A DNA stretch of 40,314 bases from Lachnospiraceae bacterium (GCA_015057445.1 SVEI01000018.1:1-40314), one strand, 5' to 3'. Shown: positions 17,047 through 25,999, numbered from the stretch's first letter. Made by a program: numbers and translations. Notes: generated from the sequence alone by a model not told the origin.

Positions 17047-18042
17047 CTATATTGTATTGTCATCAAGAAGATCTTCATTATCAAATATCTCTTCCTCAGG
17101 TTCTGTAGTTGCAGCCAATTGCTTCTGATACTCATCTTCTTTATATGTGGAATCAAGATAAATATCAAATGCTTTTTTAACATTCTCTATAACAGCAACC
17201 TTTTTGTTCCCACCAAATTCTCCATCTATAGTCCAAGGAATTTCCTCCTCGCACTGTATCTCTATTCTGCTGGCCTTGCAGGAATAAAACATAGGATTTG
17301 TATCGTCAATATCATTAGTCAAAAAAGCGGTAAGAACCTGTCTAAGTTCATCCACTGTATGTGGCATCTTTACCATGAGGCAGTCAAATTTACCATCGTC
17401 TAGTATAACATGTTTTGCACCTCTAATCTTAAAGCCAGCTACTGAAAATGAATTTGTTATCATAACATAAATATACTCTCCTGTAACTGTTGCCCCATCA
17501 AGCTGTGCTTTAATGTTATATCCCTTGAAATCGGTTATATTTTTAATAGCTTCCACTACATAAGCAGCATGCCCCATATACTTTTTTAGATTCTGATTAG
17601 TGGAATATGACACATCTGTAAAAAGGCCAAAAGCTGCTATATATACGAAAAACTTGTCATCTAGTTTGCCAATATCTAAGCTAACCTTTTCACCCTTTAC
17701 AATTTGAGTTGCTGCCTCACTAGGTTTTCTTGATAATCCAACACTTCTGGCAAAATCATTTGTTGTTCCAACCGGAATATAGCCTATAGGCACCTTTTTC
17801 TCACCCATTTGCATATATCCACAAACTGTATTTTCAAGGGTACCATCTCCACCTGCACATACAATCAGGTCATAACTTACTCCATCCTCTATAACCTTTC
17901 TCTCTGCATCCTCAGGCCCTGATGTTGGATATGTAGTTACCTCGTATCCTGCCTCAGAAAATGTTACTATAATATCAAGTATATCTGTTTTTATTGCAGA
18001 TTTTCCTGCTTTTGGATTAATTATAAAAAGTAATTTCTTCAT
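17047..18042 (-). CDS. Diacylglycerol/lipid kinase, YegS/DgkB family
   Basis: An ATP-dependent kinase that likely phosphorylates diacylglycerol to phosphatidic acid, recycling lipid left by lipoteichoic acid or glycan synthesis. The 331-residue protein has the DAGK catalytic domain: INPKAGKS at about 8-15, the nucleotide motif AGGDGTLE and PVGTTNDFAR. The C-terminal beta domain ends in an acidic tail (EEEIFDNEDLLDD). The frame opens at a GTG (18051); the ATG at 18042 was chosen because GGGGTG lies 6 bases before it. It follows queC by 29 bases and ends the operon, with no obvious tie to queuosine. Confidence 0.9.
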   Translation of the reverse strand: MKKLLFIINPKAGKSAIKTDILDIIVTFSEAGYEVTTYPTSGPEDAERKVIEDGVSYDLIVCAGGDGTLENTVCGYMQMGEKKVPIGYIPVGTTNDFARSVGLSRKPSEAATQIVKGEKVSLDIGKLDDKFFVYIAAFGLFTDVSYSTNQNLKKYMGHAAYVVEAIKNITDFKGYNIKAQLDGATVTGEYIYVMITNSFSVAGFKIRGAKHVILDDGKFDCLMVKMPHTVDELRQVLTAFLTNDIDDTNPMFYSCKASRIEIQCEEEIPWTIDGEFGGNKKVAVIENVKKAFDIYLDSTYKEDEYQKQLAATTEPEEEIFDNEDLLDDNTI

Positions 18043-18071
18043 AAATATCACCCCAAGTTTTACTTAAAGAA

Positions 18072-18728
18072 CTATCTACGCTTTATATATGCGTCTAATC
18101 CTCTCTTTCTTAACTTACAGGCCGGACACTCCCCACATCCGTCACCCTTCACACCATTGTAGCATGTAAGAGTCATTTCTCTGACTATATCAAATCCACC
18201 TAACTTATCTGCCATCTCCCATGTTTCTTCTTTGTCAATCCACATCAATGGAGTAATTATATCAAAATCATAATCCATTGCCAAGTTAAGACTTGTATTT
18301 AACGATTTAATAAATACATCTCTACAGTCTGGATATCCAGAAAAATCACTCTGAGACACACCAGTAATTATATCGTTTACTCCCCTAACCTTTGCAAATA
18401 TGGCAACAAATGTAAGAAATACCATATTTCTCCCCTCTACAAAAGAATTAGGAGTACCTTCCTCTGGAGCATCCTTGTCTACAGCTATATCGTCTCTTGT
18501 AAGTGAATTTGGCGCAAGCTGATTAAGCAAGCTCATATCCATTATTATATGTTCAACATCAAGCTTTTTGCATATTTCTCTTGCGCAATCAAGCTCTAAT
18601 ACATGTCTTTGACCATAATCAAAGGACACTGCATATACTTTTTCATATTTTTTTAGGGCCCATAACAAACAAGTTGTACTATCCTGCCCACCACTAAATA
18701 CAACTACTGCTTCTTTCTTATTCTTCAT
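18072..18728 (-). CDS. queC: 7-cyano-7-deazaguanine synthase
   Basis: It converts 7-carboxy-7-deazaguanine to preQ0 with ATP and ammonia. The 218-residue protein has the PP-loop SGGQDSTT at about 13-20 and a C-terminal zinc site of four cysteines (CYNG...[11 protein letters not shown]). The ATG at 18728 follows AGGAG by 6 bases; an upstream frame-open start at 18776 would give an extra hydrophobic leader not seen in the family. It works with queD, queE and folE just upstream. Steps from preQ0 to preQ1 and tRNA insertion (queF, tgt) must be encoded elsewhere, or preQ1 may be salvaged. Confidence 0.95.
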   Translation of the reverse strand: MKNKKEAVVVFSGGQDSTTCLLWALKKYEKVYAVSFDYGQRHVLELDCAREICKKLDVEHIIMDMSLLNQLAPNSLTRDDIAVDKDAPEEGTPNSFVEGRNMVFLTFVAIFAKVRGVNDIITGVSQSDFSGYPDCRDVFIKSLNTSLNLAMDYDFDIITPLMWIDKEETWEMADKLGGFDIVREMTLTCYNGVKGDGCGECPACKLRKRGLDAYIKRR

Positions 18729-18807
18729 AACTATCTCCTGTAAATGTAGCAGAATATAATGTATATACTCTGCCACTTATCTCATTATTTTTATTACTAT
18801 ATAGTTT

Positions 18808-19386
18808 TTATTTCAACATCAGCATAAGTCTATTTTGTAAATTAGAATCCTGTTTAAATCTACCATTTAATGTAGTAGTAACTGTCTTAGCGCCCTTACT
18901 CTTAATTCCTCTGGCAGTCATACAACTGTGACATCCTTCTATTATTACCGCAACGTCATCTGAACCAGTTGCCTTGGACATAACATATGCTATATCTGTT
19001 CCTATTCTTTCCTGAAGTTGAAGTCTTTTTGCAACCATCTCTGCGATTCTGGCAATCTTACTAAGACCTAAAACCTTTCCCTGAGGGATATAAGCCACAG
19101 ACACCTTCATATCATACATAAGAGCCATATGATGCTCACAATAACTGAACACTTCAATATTTTTTACCAAAACCATATCATCAGAAACACCTACTGGTTG
19201 TTCAAATGACTTATCAAACATAGCGGCAATTTCGTCATTACTATAATTCATCCCTTCGAAGACTTCCTCATACATACGAGCCACTCTGTCAGGTGTGTCC
19301 TTAAGCCCCTCTCTTTCAGGATCATCTCCTAATGCTATTAATATTCCCTTTATATGTTCTTTAATTGCATCTTTATCTATTGCCAT
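18808..19386 (-). CDS. folE: GTP cyclohydrolase I
   Basis: It opens GTP to 7,8-dihydroneopterin triphosphate, the shared precursor of folate and of 7-deazaguanines. The 192-residue enzyme keeps the zinc and active-site set: Cys and His in YCEHHMA, and Cys in [15 protein letters not shown] lies before the ATG. Lying between queE and queC, it supplies substrate to QueD and is placed under the same preQ1-responsive leader. A second, folate-dedicated copy may exist elsewhere. Confidence 0.95.
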   Translation of the reverse strand: MAIDKDAIKEHIKGILIALGDDPEREGLKDTPDRVARMYEEVFEGMNYSNDEIAAMFDKSFEQPVGVSDDMVLVKNIEVFSYCEHHMALMYDMKVSVAYIPQGKVLGLSKIARIAEMVAKRLQLQERIGTDIAYVMSKATGSDDVAVIIEGCHSCMTARGIKSKGAKTVTTTLNGRFKQDSNLQNRLMLMLK

Positions 19387-19415
19387 CTTTTTCTCCCTTT
19401 TTTAATCGATTGTTA

Positions 19416-20084
19416 TTATACTCCCTTTTTGTTTGGATCCCATATATATTTGTGCATCTGAAGCTGCAATTTTACCTTGTTCAAATTATGTTGGATCATA
19501 TATTTCACTATATCCTCTGGCTTTATTACACCGAAGGAAGAACTAAGATAGATTGCTACCCTGTCAATTAATCTATACTCCTGGATAATCTCATTCGCCT
19601 TATCCAAATCCTCATAGTCCGATACCACGAATTTTACTGTATCTAACGCTCTAATCAAATCATAATTATCCATAATCATCATATGATTCATTTTACTGCC
19701 AGGCAATTTATAGTCAAGAGTAAATGTAACATTTTCCCCTATGTCAATAAATTCCTTTAAAGATACTGCACCATTGGTTTCAATCTCAATCCTTAAATCC
19801 TTATCTTTAGATAAAAGCTTAATTAGTCTTCCAATATTTTCTTGCAATAGGGGTTCTCCACCAGTAAGTGTCACGTTATTTACGTTCTGTTCCTTTATGT
19901 AAGCGTAGATTTCCTCCTCACTTAAAATTTCATAAGGTGCCGTTGATTCGTTGGCCCACTTAGTATCACAATAAGAACAATTTAAATTGCAACCAGCAAA
20001 TCTAATAAATGTAGCTAACTCACCTGCGAATCTCCCCTCACCGTTAATACTTATAAACTTTTCAACAACCTTAAATTTTCCCAT
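19416..20084 (-). CDS. queE: 7-carboxy-7-deazaguanine synthase (radical SAM)
   Basis: A radical SAM enzyme that contracts the ring of 6-carboxytetrahydropterin to 7-carboxy-7-deazaguanine. The 222-residue protein starts FKVVEKFISINGEG, has the Fe4S4 motif CNLNCSYC (CxxxCxxC) at about 32-39, and the GGEPLL motif. The size fits the compact Gram-positive QueE type. It lies 46 bases after queD and 29 before folE. The ribosome site (GTGAGAAC) is weak. Confidence 0.94.
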   Translation of the reverse strand: MGKFKVVEKFISINGEGRFAGELATFIRFAGCNLNCSYCDTKWANESTAPYEILSEEEIYAYIKEQNVNNVTLTGGEPLLQENIGRLIKLLSKDKDLRIEIETNGAVSLKEFIDIGENVTFTLDYKLPGSKMNHMMIMDNYDLIRALDTVKFVVSDYEDLDKANEIIQEYRLIDRVAIYLSSSFGVIKPEDIVKYMIQHNLNKVKLQLQMHKYIWDPNKKGV

Positions 20085-20130
20085 AATGTTCTCACTTATT
20101 TTTGTATACTTTATTTATGAACTATGTTAT

Positions 20131-20553
20131 CTATTGTTCACAGTATGAGGCACAGTTATTTGGAGTCTCATATACTGTGGACCTTGCTACACAATATCCC
20201 TTTTCAGTCATTTTAGTATAAAAATACTTTGCAAAATTCTCTGCTGTAGGGCGAAAATCCACTTGAATAATTCTAAATTCTTCCTCTGTTAAAGCTTCCA
20301 TTGTTTTTGTCTTTAGACTTCCCTCCTCTATAATTAGAGAGTGATCCAGATTATCAACTAAGCTTCCTAGGTCAGACTTTAGTGTGGAGAAATCTACTAT
20401 CATACCCCTACATTGACCTTCTGTATCTAAATTATCACTAGCAACCTCTATCAAAACGGTCCATCTATGACCATGTATGTTAGAACACTTGCCCGCATAT
20501 CCCTTTAAAAAATGTGCGCTGTCAAAGCTAGCACTGGTTTTCAAAGTGTACAT
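20131..20553 (-). CDS. queD: 6-carboxy-5,6,7,8-tetrahydropterin synthase
   Basis: It turns dihydroneopterin triphosphate into 6-carboxytetrahydropterin, the first dedicated step of 7-deazaguanine synthesis. The 140-residue protein has zinc histidines in SFDSAHFL and NIHGHRW and the catalytic cysteine in GKCSNIHG. The ATG at 20553 follows GGAGGAG; upstream in-frame residues to 20610 lie between the terminator and this ribosome site and are unlike the family. It is the first gene of the que operon. Confidence 0.94.
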   Translation of the reverse strand: MYTLKTSASFDSAHFLKGYAGKCSNIHGHRWTVLIEVASDNLDTEGQCRGMIVDFSTLKSDLGSLVDNLDHSLIIEEGSLKTKTMEALTEEEFRIIQVDFRPTAENFAKYFYTKMTEKGYCVARSTVYETPNNCASYCEQ

Positions 20554-20601
20554 AGCATTCTCCTCCTTTTTTTCATCTGTGCATGGCTCATTGCTACGCG
20601 C

Positions 20602-20636
20602 AAAAAGCACCGTAAGCAGGTATCTACTTACGGTGC
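20602..20636 (-). terminator. Terminator in the que operon leader (probable attenuator)
   Basis: GCACCGTAAG and CTTACGGTGC form a perfect 10-pair stem with a 10-base loop, followed by TTTTT on the minus strand. It ends about 50 bases before the queD ATG, and no promoter is visible between them. It is therefore best read as an attenuator for queD that also stops thrC read-through. Confidence 0.88.
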
Positions 20637-20692
20637 AATAATTCTAGTTTAGCGTACATCTATGTGTAGCCTTATGCATCATGGTAGTCCTG

Positions 20693-20730
20693 GTTTTGTT
20701 TATAGACAGGATGGTACAAACGAACTGTCT
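20693..20730 (-). promoter_or_regulatory. preQ1-I riboswitch aptamer upstream of queD
   Basis: On the minus strand P1 is AGACAG/CTGTCT and the loop starts TTC. GTTT in the loop can pair with AAAC in the A-rich tail ATAAACAAAAC, forming the H-type pseudoknot of class I preQ1 aptamers. A C stands directly before the 3' strand of P1, where the ligand-pairing C is expected. The tail closely resembles that of known class I aptamers. The que operon downstream is the expected target. Assignment is by eye, without a covariance search. Confidence 0.75.
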
Positions 20731-20753
20731 TTATATAGTTATGTAAACTTGTG

Positions 20754-20759
20754 ATTATA
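20754..20759 (-). promoter_or_regulatory. Candidate -10 element of the que operon
   Basis: A perfect TATAAT on the minus strand overlaps the thrC stop codon and would start the transcript about 17 bases before the preQ1 aptamer. No good -35 match lies 16-18 bases upstream, so the call is tentative. Confidence 0.45.
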
Positions 20760-22242
20760 CTCCAAGAAATTCCTTTACTACCTTAAGCATATCTTCCTTG
20801 TCACACACTGTATTGTGACGAACTGGAGCTGTTCTAATATCCTCGATAGCCTGTGGAACCTTTACACCTGAGAGACGGTTTAGCTCATCTACAAGATCAA
20901 AGTCACTCTGCTTATCATACTCTGAATCAATTGAATTCATAACGCTTCTTGTAAACTTATATGGGCTTGCTGTAGATGCAATAACTGTTGGAGTTGTATC
21001 TCCTGTTGCAGCTACATACTTATCGTATACATTTGCAGCAACTGCAGTATGAGTATCCATAATGTAGTTATCTGACTCATATACCTTCTTAATTGTAGCT
21101 GATGTCTCAGCCTCAGATGCATAGTTTCCGTAGAAGCTTGCAAGATTTGCCTTCATATCGTCAGTGATTGTATACTCACCCTTACTATTTAATGCTAACA
21201 TAAGCTCCTTATTCTTAACAGCATCATTGCCAGCTATCTTGTAAATAAGTCTCTCAAGGTTACTTGAGATAAGAATGTCCATAGATGGTGATGTTGTAAG
21301 TATAAAGTCTCTATTTCTATTATAGCTTCCAGTCTCGAAGAAGTCGTATAATACTTTGTTCTCATTTGAAGCACAAATAAACTTAGCTATAGGAAGTCCC
21401 ATCTCCTTAGCATAATATGCAGCCAAGATGTTACCAAAATTACCTGTTGGAACAACTACATTAATCTTATCTCCAGCCTTAATATCGCCATTTGCCACAA
21501 GTCTAGTGTATGCATATACATAGTAAACCATCTGTGGAACAAGACGTCCAATGTTGATTGAGTTAGCTGATGAGAACTGATATCCTTTAGTTCCAAGGTA
21601 ATTATTAAGTTCTACATCTGAGAACATATTCTTAACACCTGTCTGAGCATCATCAAAGTTACCTGTGATACCAACTACAAATGTGTTGTCACCCTTCTGA
21701 GTAACCATCTGTTTCTCCTGAATTGGACTAACACCATTCTTAGGATAAAACACTATAATCTTAGTACCAGGAACATCTGCAAAGCCTGCAAGAGCAGCCT
21801 TACCTGTATCACCTGAAGTAGCTGTAAGAATTACAATTTCATTTTCAACATTGTTCTTCTTAGCAGATGTAGTTAAGAGATATGGGAGAATTGAAAGTGC
21901 CATATCCTTAAATGCTATAGTTGAACCATGGAATAGCTCTAGGTAGTATGCCCCAGCCTTCTTAACAAGTGGTGCAATCTCCTTAGTGTCAAACTTATCA
22001 TCATATGCGCTGTTAATACAGTGCATTAACTCTTCCTCTGTAAAGTCAGTAAGCATAAGCTTCATAACATTGTATGCCACCTGACGATAATCCATCTTTG
22101 CAAGCTCATCTAAACTAACGTCAAATGCAGGAATGCTATCTGGAACAAAAAGTCCTCCCTCGTTAGCAAGTCCTTTTAAAATAGCCATAGATGCTGTAGC
22201 TGTCTCGTTAGCATTTCTAGTACTTTTGTATATTAACTCCAT
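20755..22242 (-). CDS. thrC: Threonine synthase
   Basis: A PLP enzyme that converts O-phosphohomoserine to threonine. The 495-residue protein matches the long bacterial/fungal-type subfamily. The PLP lysine lies in HGSTIAFKDMAL at about residue 112, and TATSGDTGKAAL and PTGNFGNILA are the cofactor phosphate and substrate loops. GAGGAG lies before the ATG. It has its own promoter and stands alone; homoserine kinase and dehydrogenase are not in the window. Confidence 0.95.
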   Translation of the reverse strand: MELIYKSTRNANETATASMAILKGLANEGGLFVPDSIPAFDVSLDELAKMDYRQVAYNVMKLMLTDFTEEELMHCINSAYDDKFDTKEIAPLVKKAGAYYLELFHGSTIAFKDMALSILPYLLTTSAKKNNVENEIVILTATSGDTGKAALAGFADVPGTKIIVFYPKNGVSPIQEKQMVTQKGDNTFVVGITGNFDDAQTGVKNMFSDVELNNYLGTKGYQFSSANSINIGRLVPQMVYYVYAYTRLVANGDIKAGDKINVVVPTGNFGNILAAYYAKEMGLPIAKFICASNENKVLYDFFETGSYNRNRDFILTTSPSMDILISSNLERLIYKIAGNDAVKNKELMLALNSKGEYTITDDMKANLASFYGNYASEAETSATIKKVYESDNYIMDTHTAVAANVYDKYVAATGDTTPTVIASTASPYKFTRSVMNSIDSEYDKQSDFDLVDELNRLSGVKVPQAIEDIRTAPVRHNTVCDKEDMLKVVKEFLGV

Positions 22243-22286
22243 AATAAAAACTCCTCATATATTTATATTAGTATTTAACCAAAAGG

Positions 22287-22315
22287 ATAATAACACATTA
22301 AATATATAAAAACAA
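22287..22315 (-). promoter_or_regulatory. Promoter of thrC
   Basis: On the minus strand TTGTTT and TATTAT are 17 bases apart, with TGT just before the -10 (extended -10). The untranslated leader would be about 40 bases, and no T-box is present. Confidence 0.65.
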
Positions 22316-22349
22316 GTAATTAATGCTTATATTCCTTTGTATTATATTG

Positions 22350-23177
22350 TTACTGAACCAAAAATACTTCAGCTCTTTGTCTACCAAAATGCAGCGCTTC
22401 TGTATGTGATTCAAAGAAAATATCTATTCGCTTTCCTTTAATTGCACTACCTGTATCTTCTGCTGTATATATCTTTCCATTGATTACAACCTTAGATCCA
22501 AATGGTATTATACTTGTATCTGTGGCAATGGTTCTTCCCTGGGTAGCCCTTGTACCACTTGCTGTGGTAGGATTTGTCATATTACTGTAGATACCACAGC
22601 ATATCGGACATGGACAGTACGCTGTAAGTTCAAACTCTCCAAGACTTGCATATGTACCATTCTCATCAGCATATGTATACTGAACATTTGATCCAGCAGC
22701 AACTGTGGTTTCAGGTATTTCAAGAGTAGGTGCGCCCTGATAATCAGGATCATAGATGGCAATTCCATCAGGTCCCATTGCTTCCATTTCCAGCGCTTCT
22801 TTAGCTGCCTCTTTTTGTCTCTCTGACTGTCTTGCGGCTAGAATATCTTGAATATCATTTTCAGTCTTCTCAATACTATCTGCCTGAGATGACTGATACT
22901 CCAAGTTAACCATTTCATCATAACTGATACCATCTACATAGAATACATTACCTGAAAACGGCTCCCTACCATCCGCCACATTGGACACGGTCATCATAAC
23001 ACCTGATGGCATCTTACTATCTGCAACTCTAGTAGCAAGGGTTGTACCACATATAACAAATAAAGTTAGCACTACAATTCCCCCACCTATATATCTTCCG
23101 TACTCTGACATTACTTCTGTGGTTTTTTCTAGTATTTTGCTTTTGATTTGAATAAGCTTTTCCTTCACTTTCTTCAC
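22350..23177 (-). CDS. Membrane-anchored 3D-domain cell-wall protein
   Basis: About 275 residues. A basic N-terminus is followed by one hydrophobic helix (about residues 33-50), then an extracellular region with a charged coiled stretch at about 95-125. The C-terminal 100 residues are a 3D domain (MltA-like double-psi barrel). Its three Asp are visible in ATDTSIIP, YTAEDTG and KRIDIFF, and the domain is preceded by FELTAYCPCPICCG. Family members such as YocH, YabE and Rpf-like proteins act on peptidoglycan. The start is uncertain: TTG at 23180, GTG at 23177 and GTG at 23168 are all possible, with AAAGG nearby. The four cysteines before the domain could form disulfides or bind metal. Confidence 0.87.
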   Translation of the reverse strand: MKKVKEKLIQIKSKILEKTTEVMSEYGRYIGGGIVVLTLFVICGTTLATRVADSKMPSGVMMTVSNVADGREPFSGNVFYVDGISYDEMVNLEYQSSQADSIEKTENDIQDILAARQSERQKEAAKEALEMEAMGPDGIAIYDPDYQGAPTLEIPETTVAAGSNVQYTYADENGTYASLGEFELTAYCPCPICCGIYSNMTNPTTASGTRATQGRTIATDTSIIPFGSKVVINGKIYTAEDTGSAIKGKRIDIFFESHTEALHFGRQRAEVFLVQ

Positions 23178-23285
23178 CAACCTTTATGTCTTACTTCTTT
23201 CAATAATGTTACAAATTAATTACATAACACTATACAGATTATAAGTTACCCTATTATTTCGGTCAAGCTTTTTCACACTTTTTTC

Positions 23286-23314
23286 TAGACATAATAGTCC
23301 ACAAGACTTATACT
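23286..23314 (+). promoter_or_regulatory. Promoter of the AP2/HNH-like gene
   Basis: TAGACA and TATACT, each 5 of 6 to consensus, are exactly 17 bases apart, about 33 bases before the ATG. A small inverted repeat AGTC-CACAA-GACT lies in the spacer and could be an operator; that part is speculation. Confidence 0.65.
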
Positions 23315-23346
23315 TTTACTATAAAAGGACAAGGATATACAATTTT

Positions 23347-24129
23347 ATGAATAATTCGGGAGTATACAAGACTAAAAAAAAGGATGGGACAACATATTAT
23401 AGGTCATCCTTCACATATAAGGGAAAACATATTAGTCTGGGTAGCTACTCATCAGATGTAGAAGCTCACCAGGCTTATTTAGATGCAAAAAATGTAGTTG
23501 AACAGGAAATCATTTCCCTTAATGATTATGGAAGTTGCAAGGTTCTTCCCCACGACAAATTTATTTCTCTCATAAACTATAGAGATAACGGAATATATAT
23601 TTCCACTCCTATATATATTAGAAAGCAATACTTCGAGTACTATCTAGATTGTAAAACCGTACTAAAATTTGACAGAGACGATTTATTCTTCTATGCATCT
23701 CACAAAATACAAAGGCGGGGTGGATATTTATTTGTAAGTGATTATGGAAGCCAATACAAGATATTAAGCAGACTGGGCATCAAACCCTTTGCAGTATATG
23801 GCAGAGATTATATTATGGCAAATGGAGACCAAAATGACTATCGATACTCAAATATTCTTATTATAAATAGTTACATAGGAGTTAGAATTGAAACAAAAAA
23901 CGGAATCAGTACCTACGCAGCATATATACATGTTAATGGAGATTATCTGGTAGGAAAATATGATTCCGAAATTAAGGCTGCCATAGCCTATAATAAAGCT
24001 GCAGATACGCTAAATAGCTTAGGATTTGAGAAAGCCTACTTACGAAACTACATAACCAGTATGAAGTCCCATGAGTACAAGGAGCTGTACAACAGCCTAA
24101 AGATTTCTAGAAAGCTGTATCATATATAA
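23347..24129 (+). CDS. Protein with two AP2-like domains around a degenerate HNH-like segment
   Basis: A 260-residue basic protein. Residues 5-50 match the AP2 DNA-binding pattern: GVYKTKKKDG, aromatic strand residues, HISLGSYSS, then a helix EAHQAYLDAKNVV. Residues 178-222 repeat it: GVRIETKNG, YAAYIHVNGDYLVGKYDS, AAIAYNKAADTL. Between them, RDYIMANGDQNDYRYSNIL at about 152-171 resembles the core of HNH endonucleases of the HNH-AP2 type, but the catalytic histidines are missing. This suggests a DNA-binding protein derived from a homing endonuclease, perhaps a regulator. It is the only plus-strand gene in its neighbourhood, with its own promoter and a weak ribosome site. Function unknown; the AP2 assignment is by pattern only. 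Confidence 0.75.
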   Translation: MNNSGVYKTKKKDGTTYYRSSFTYKGKHISLGSYSSDVEAHQAYLDAKNVVEQEIISLNDYGSCKVLPHDKFISLINYRDNGIYISTPIYIRKQYFEYYLDCKTVLKFDRDDLFFYASHKIQRRGGYLFVSDYGSQYKILSRLGIKPFAVYGRDYIMANGDQNDYRYSNILIINSYIGVRIETKNGISTYAAYIHVNGDYLVGKYDSEIKAAIAYNKAADTLNSLGFEKAYLRNYITSMKSHEYKELYNSLKISRKLYHI

Positions 24130-24135
24130 ATTGCT

Positions 24136-24201
24136 GAGCCTGTGCAATACAGTATACTGGCCGGCCTGCCGCGACAGGAATATAGTTTTTGGCACAGGCT
24201 C
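24136..24201. repeat. GC-rich palindromic element
   Basis: GAGCCTGTGC (24136-24145) pairs perfectly with GCACAGGCTC (24192-24201). The loop holds palindromes CAGTATACTG (24150-24159) and GGCCGGCC (24159-24166) and a CCTG/CAGG hairpin. It is richer in GC than its surroundings and has no T tract, so it is not a normal terminator. It may be a REP-like element, a structured RNA or a protein-binding site for the adjacent AP2-like protein. Confidence 0.6.
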
Positions 24202-24228
24202 TGTTATAATTTCCATAGAATATAGAAA

Positions 24229-24265
24229 AGGATGTACTCCTTCATATTAACCTGGCGTACATCCT
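24229..24265 (-). terminator. Terminator of the dapA-dusB operon
   Basis: AGGATGTAC and GTACATCCT form a 9-pair stem, followed by TTTTCTATATT on the minus strand. It lies 9 bases after the dus stop. Confidence 0.75.
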
Positions 24266-24273
24266 CTTTTATT

Positions 24274-25221
24274 CTATACAAGTAAGGTTGCGTCGATAAG
24301 CTCCTTCATCTCCTCATAGCTTTCAACCATATTTATACTGGCGCGAAGCTTTGCTGAATCCTTGATTCCCTGTGTGTACCAGGCTACATGCTTTCGCATC
24401 TCGTGAATTCCTGTGTACTCGCCTTTATATTCTATCATTAACTGTGCCTGACGAAGCATCATATCTCTTATTTCTTGATTTGTTGGTCTAGGCAATTCTT
24501 CCCCTGTTGCCAAATAATGCTTTATTTCCTTAAATATCCAAGGATTTCCTTTTGCTGCTCTACCTATCATAAATGAATCGCAACCTGTATCTTCCTTAAT
24601 TCGAAGTACATCTTTACCACAGGTTATATCACCATTTCCTATAACTGGAATAGATACATTTTCCTTTACCTGCCTTATAATATCCCAGTTTGCAACACCC
24701 TGATAATACTGCTCCCTAGTTCTGCCATGAACAGCTACCGCAGATGCTCCAGATTCTTGAGCAATACGAGCTATTTCTGGTGCATTTAGTTTATCAGGAG
24801 TAAACCCTGCTCTAATTTTTATAGTTACTGGAAGATTAACACTACTAACCAATGACTCTACGATACGACCTATCAGCTCTGGGTTCTTCATAAGTGCTGA
24901 CCCTTCTCCGTTATTTACAATCTTCGGTACTGGGCAACCCATATTTACATCTATAAATGAAAATCCTTTATCTTCTAAACGTTTTGCCTGTTCTCCCATC
25001 AGTTCAGGCTCGCTACCAAAGATTTGAACACCTATAGGGTTCTCTCTCTCATCAGTCATAATAAGAGGACCTGTATTTTTATTGTTATAATGCATACCCT
25101 TTGCGCTTACCATCTCTGTGTACAAAATATCAACACCCTGTTCTTTGCACAACAAACGAAATGGCAGGTCACAAATACCTGCCATAGGCGCCAGTATGAT
25201 TTTGTTCTTAAAATCCAACAT
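24274..25221 (-). CDS. dusB: tRNA-dihydrouridine synthase
   Basis: This FMN enzyme reduces specific uridines in tRNA to dihydrouridine. The 315-residue protein begins with the Dus signature LAPMAGICDLPFR and has the active-site cysteine in VNMGCPVPK and the FMN phosphate loop SFMIGRAAKGNPW. It fits the DusB/Dus1 type common in Firmicutes; the exact target position is not readable. It follows coaX by 13 bases and is the last gene before a terminator, so it is probably transcribed from the dapA promoter. Confidence 0.93.
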   Translation of the reverse strand: MLDFKNKIILAPMAGICDLPFRLLCKEQGVDILYTEMVSAKGMHYNNKNTGPLIMTDERENPIGVQIFGSEPELMGEQAKRLEDKGFSFIDVNMGCPVPKIVNNGEGSALMKNPELIGRIVESLVSSVNLPVTIKIRAGFTPDKLNAPEIARIAQESGASAVAVHGRTREQYYQGVANWDIIRQVKENVSIPVIGNGDITCGKDVLRIKEDTGCDSFMIGRAAKGNPWIFKEIKHYLATGEELPRPTNQEIRDMMLRQAQLMIEYKGEYTGIHEMRKHVAWYTQGIKDSAKLRASINMVESYEEMKELIDATLLV

Positions 25222-25234
25222 ACCAATCTCCTGA

Positions 25235-25999
25235 CTACTGTTTCTCGTATATAAGTCTTAATCCCTGAAGAGTAAGATTTGGATCGTAAACATCTATCTT
25301 ATCAGTATTTTCTGAGATAAGCTTTCCAAGACCACCTGTAGCCACAACCTTTATATCAAATAGACCTGACTCTTTCTTAATCTTCTCAATAATATACTCT
25401 GTCTGACCAATACATCCGAAGAATACACCAGCCTGCATACTTGTAACTGTATCCTTTGCAAGAATTGTATCTGGTTTAGTAATTTCAATTTCAGGAAGCT
25501 TTGCTGTTCCTGTCCATAGTGCACTAGCTGCAAGTCTAATTCCTGGTGTTGTTACCCCAGAATGAAATACACCATCTGCCAGAACTAAATCATGTGTTGT
25601 AGCAGTACCAAAATCTACTACTATAACTGGTCCTCCATAAAGCTCATAGGCAGCCACCGCATCAACAAGTCTATCCGCACCTAATGCCTTAGGATTAGGT
25701 ATTGCAACATTAATTCCTGTCTTAATTCCAGGACCTACTATAATAGGAGTCTGGTGCAAGTACTTAATAATTCCACTGGTAAGAGAATGCATAACCTTTG
25801 GAACAACAGATGAAATGATAACTGAATCTATATCATCTATTTTCATTCCACGAAGGGTAAGCCAATCCCCAAAAAACATTCCATACTCGTCTGAAGTACG
25901 GGATATTCCTGTAGTCATACGAAATGTATACTTTAGCTTATCTTTTTCAAACAAACCTACTGTTATGTTAGTATTTCCTACGTCTATTGCAAATAACAT
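25235..25999 (-). CDS. coaX: Type III pantothenate kinase
   Basis: First step of coenzyme A synthesis, pantothenate to 4'-phosphopantothenate. The 254-residue ASKHA-fold protein has the P-loop-like [12 protein letters not shown] at the N-terminus, [12 protein letters not shown] and DFGTATTHD, all characteristic of CoaX. AAAGGAG lies before the ATG. It sits 10 bases after the small upstream ORF, inside the lysine operon. Confidence 0.95.
   Translation of the reverse strand: MLFAIDVGNTNITVGLFEKDKLKYTFRMTTGISRTSDEYGMFFGDWLTLRGMKIDDIDSVIISSVVPKVMHSLTSGIIKYLHQTPIIVGPGIKTGINVAIPNPKALGADRLVDAVAAYELYGGPVIVVDFGTATTHDLVLADGVFHSGVTTPGIRLAASALWTGTAKLPEIEITKPDTILAKDTVTSMQAGVFFGCIGQTEYIIEKIKKESGLFDIKVVATGGLGKLISENTDKIDVYDPNLTLQGLRLIYEKQ

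Noticed and set aside
22243-22349. T-box or other riboswitch before thrC
   Set aside because: Only a promoter and a leader of about 40 bases fit here; no T-box sequence or terminator is visible.
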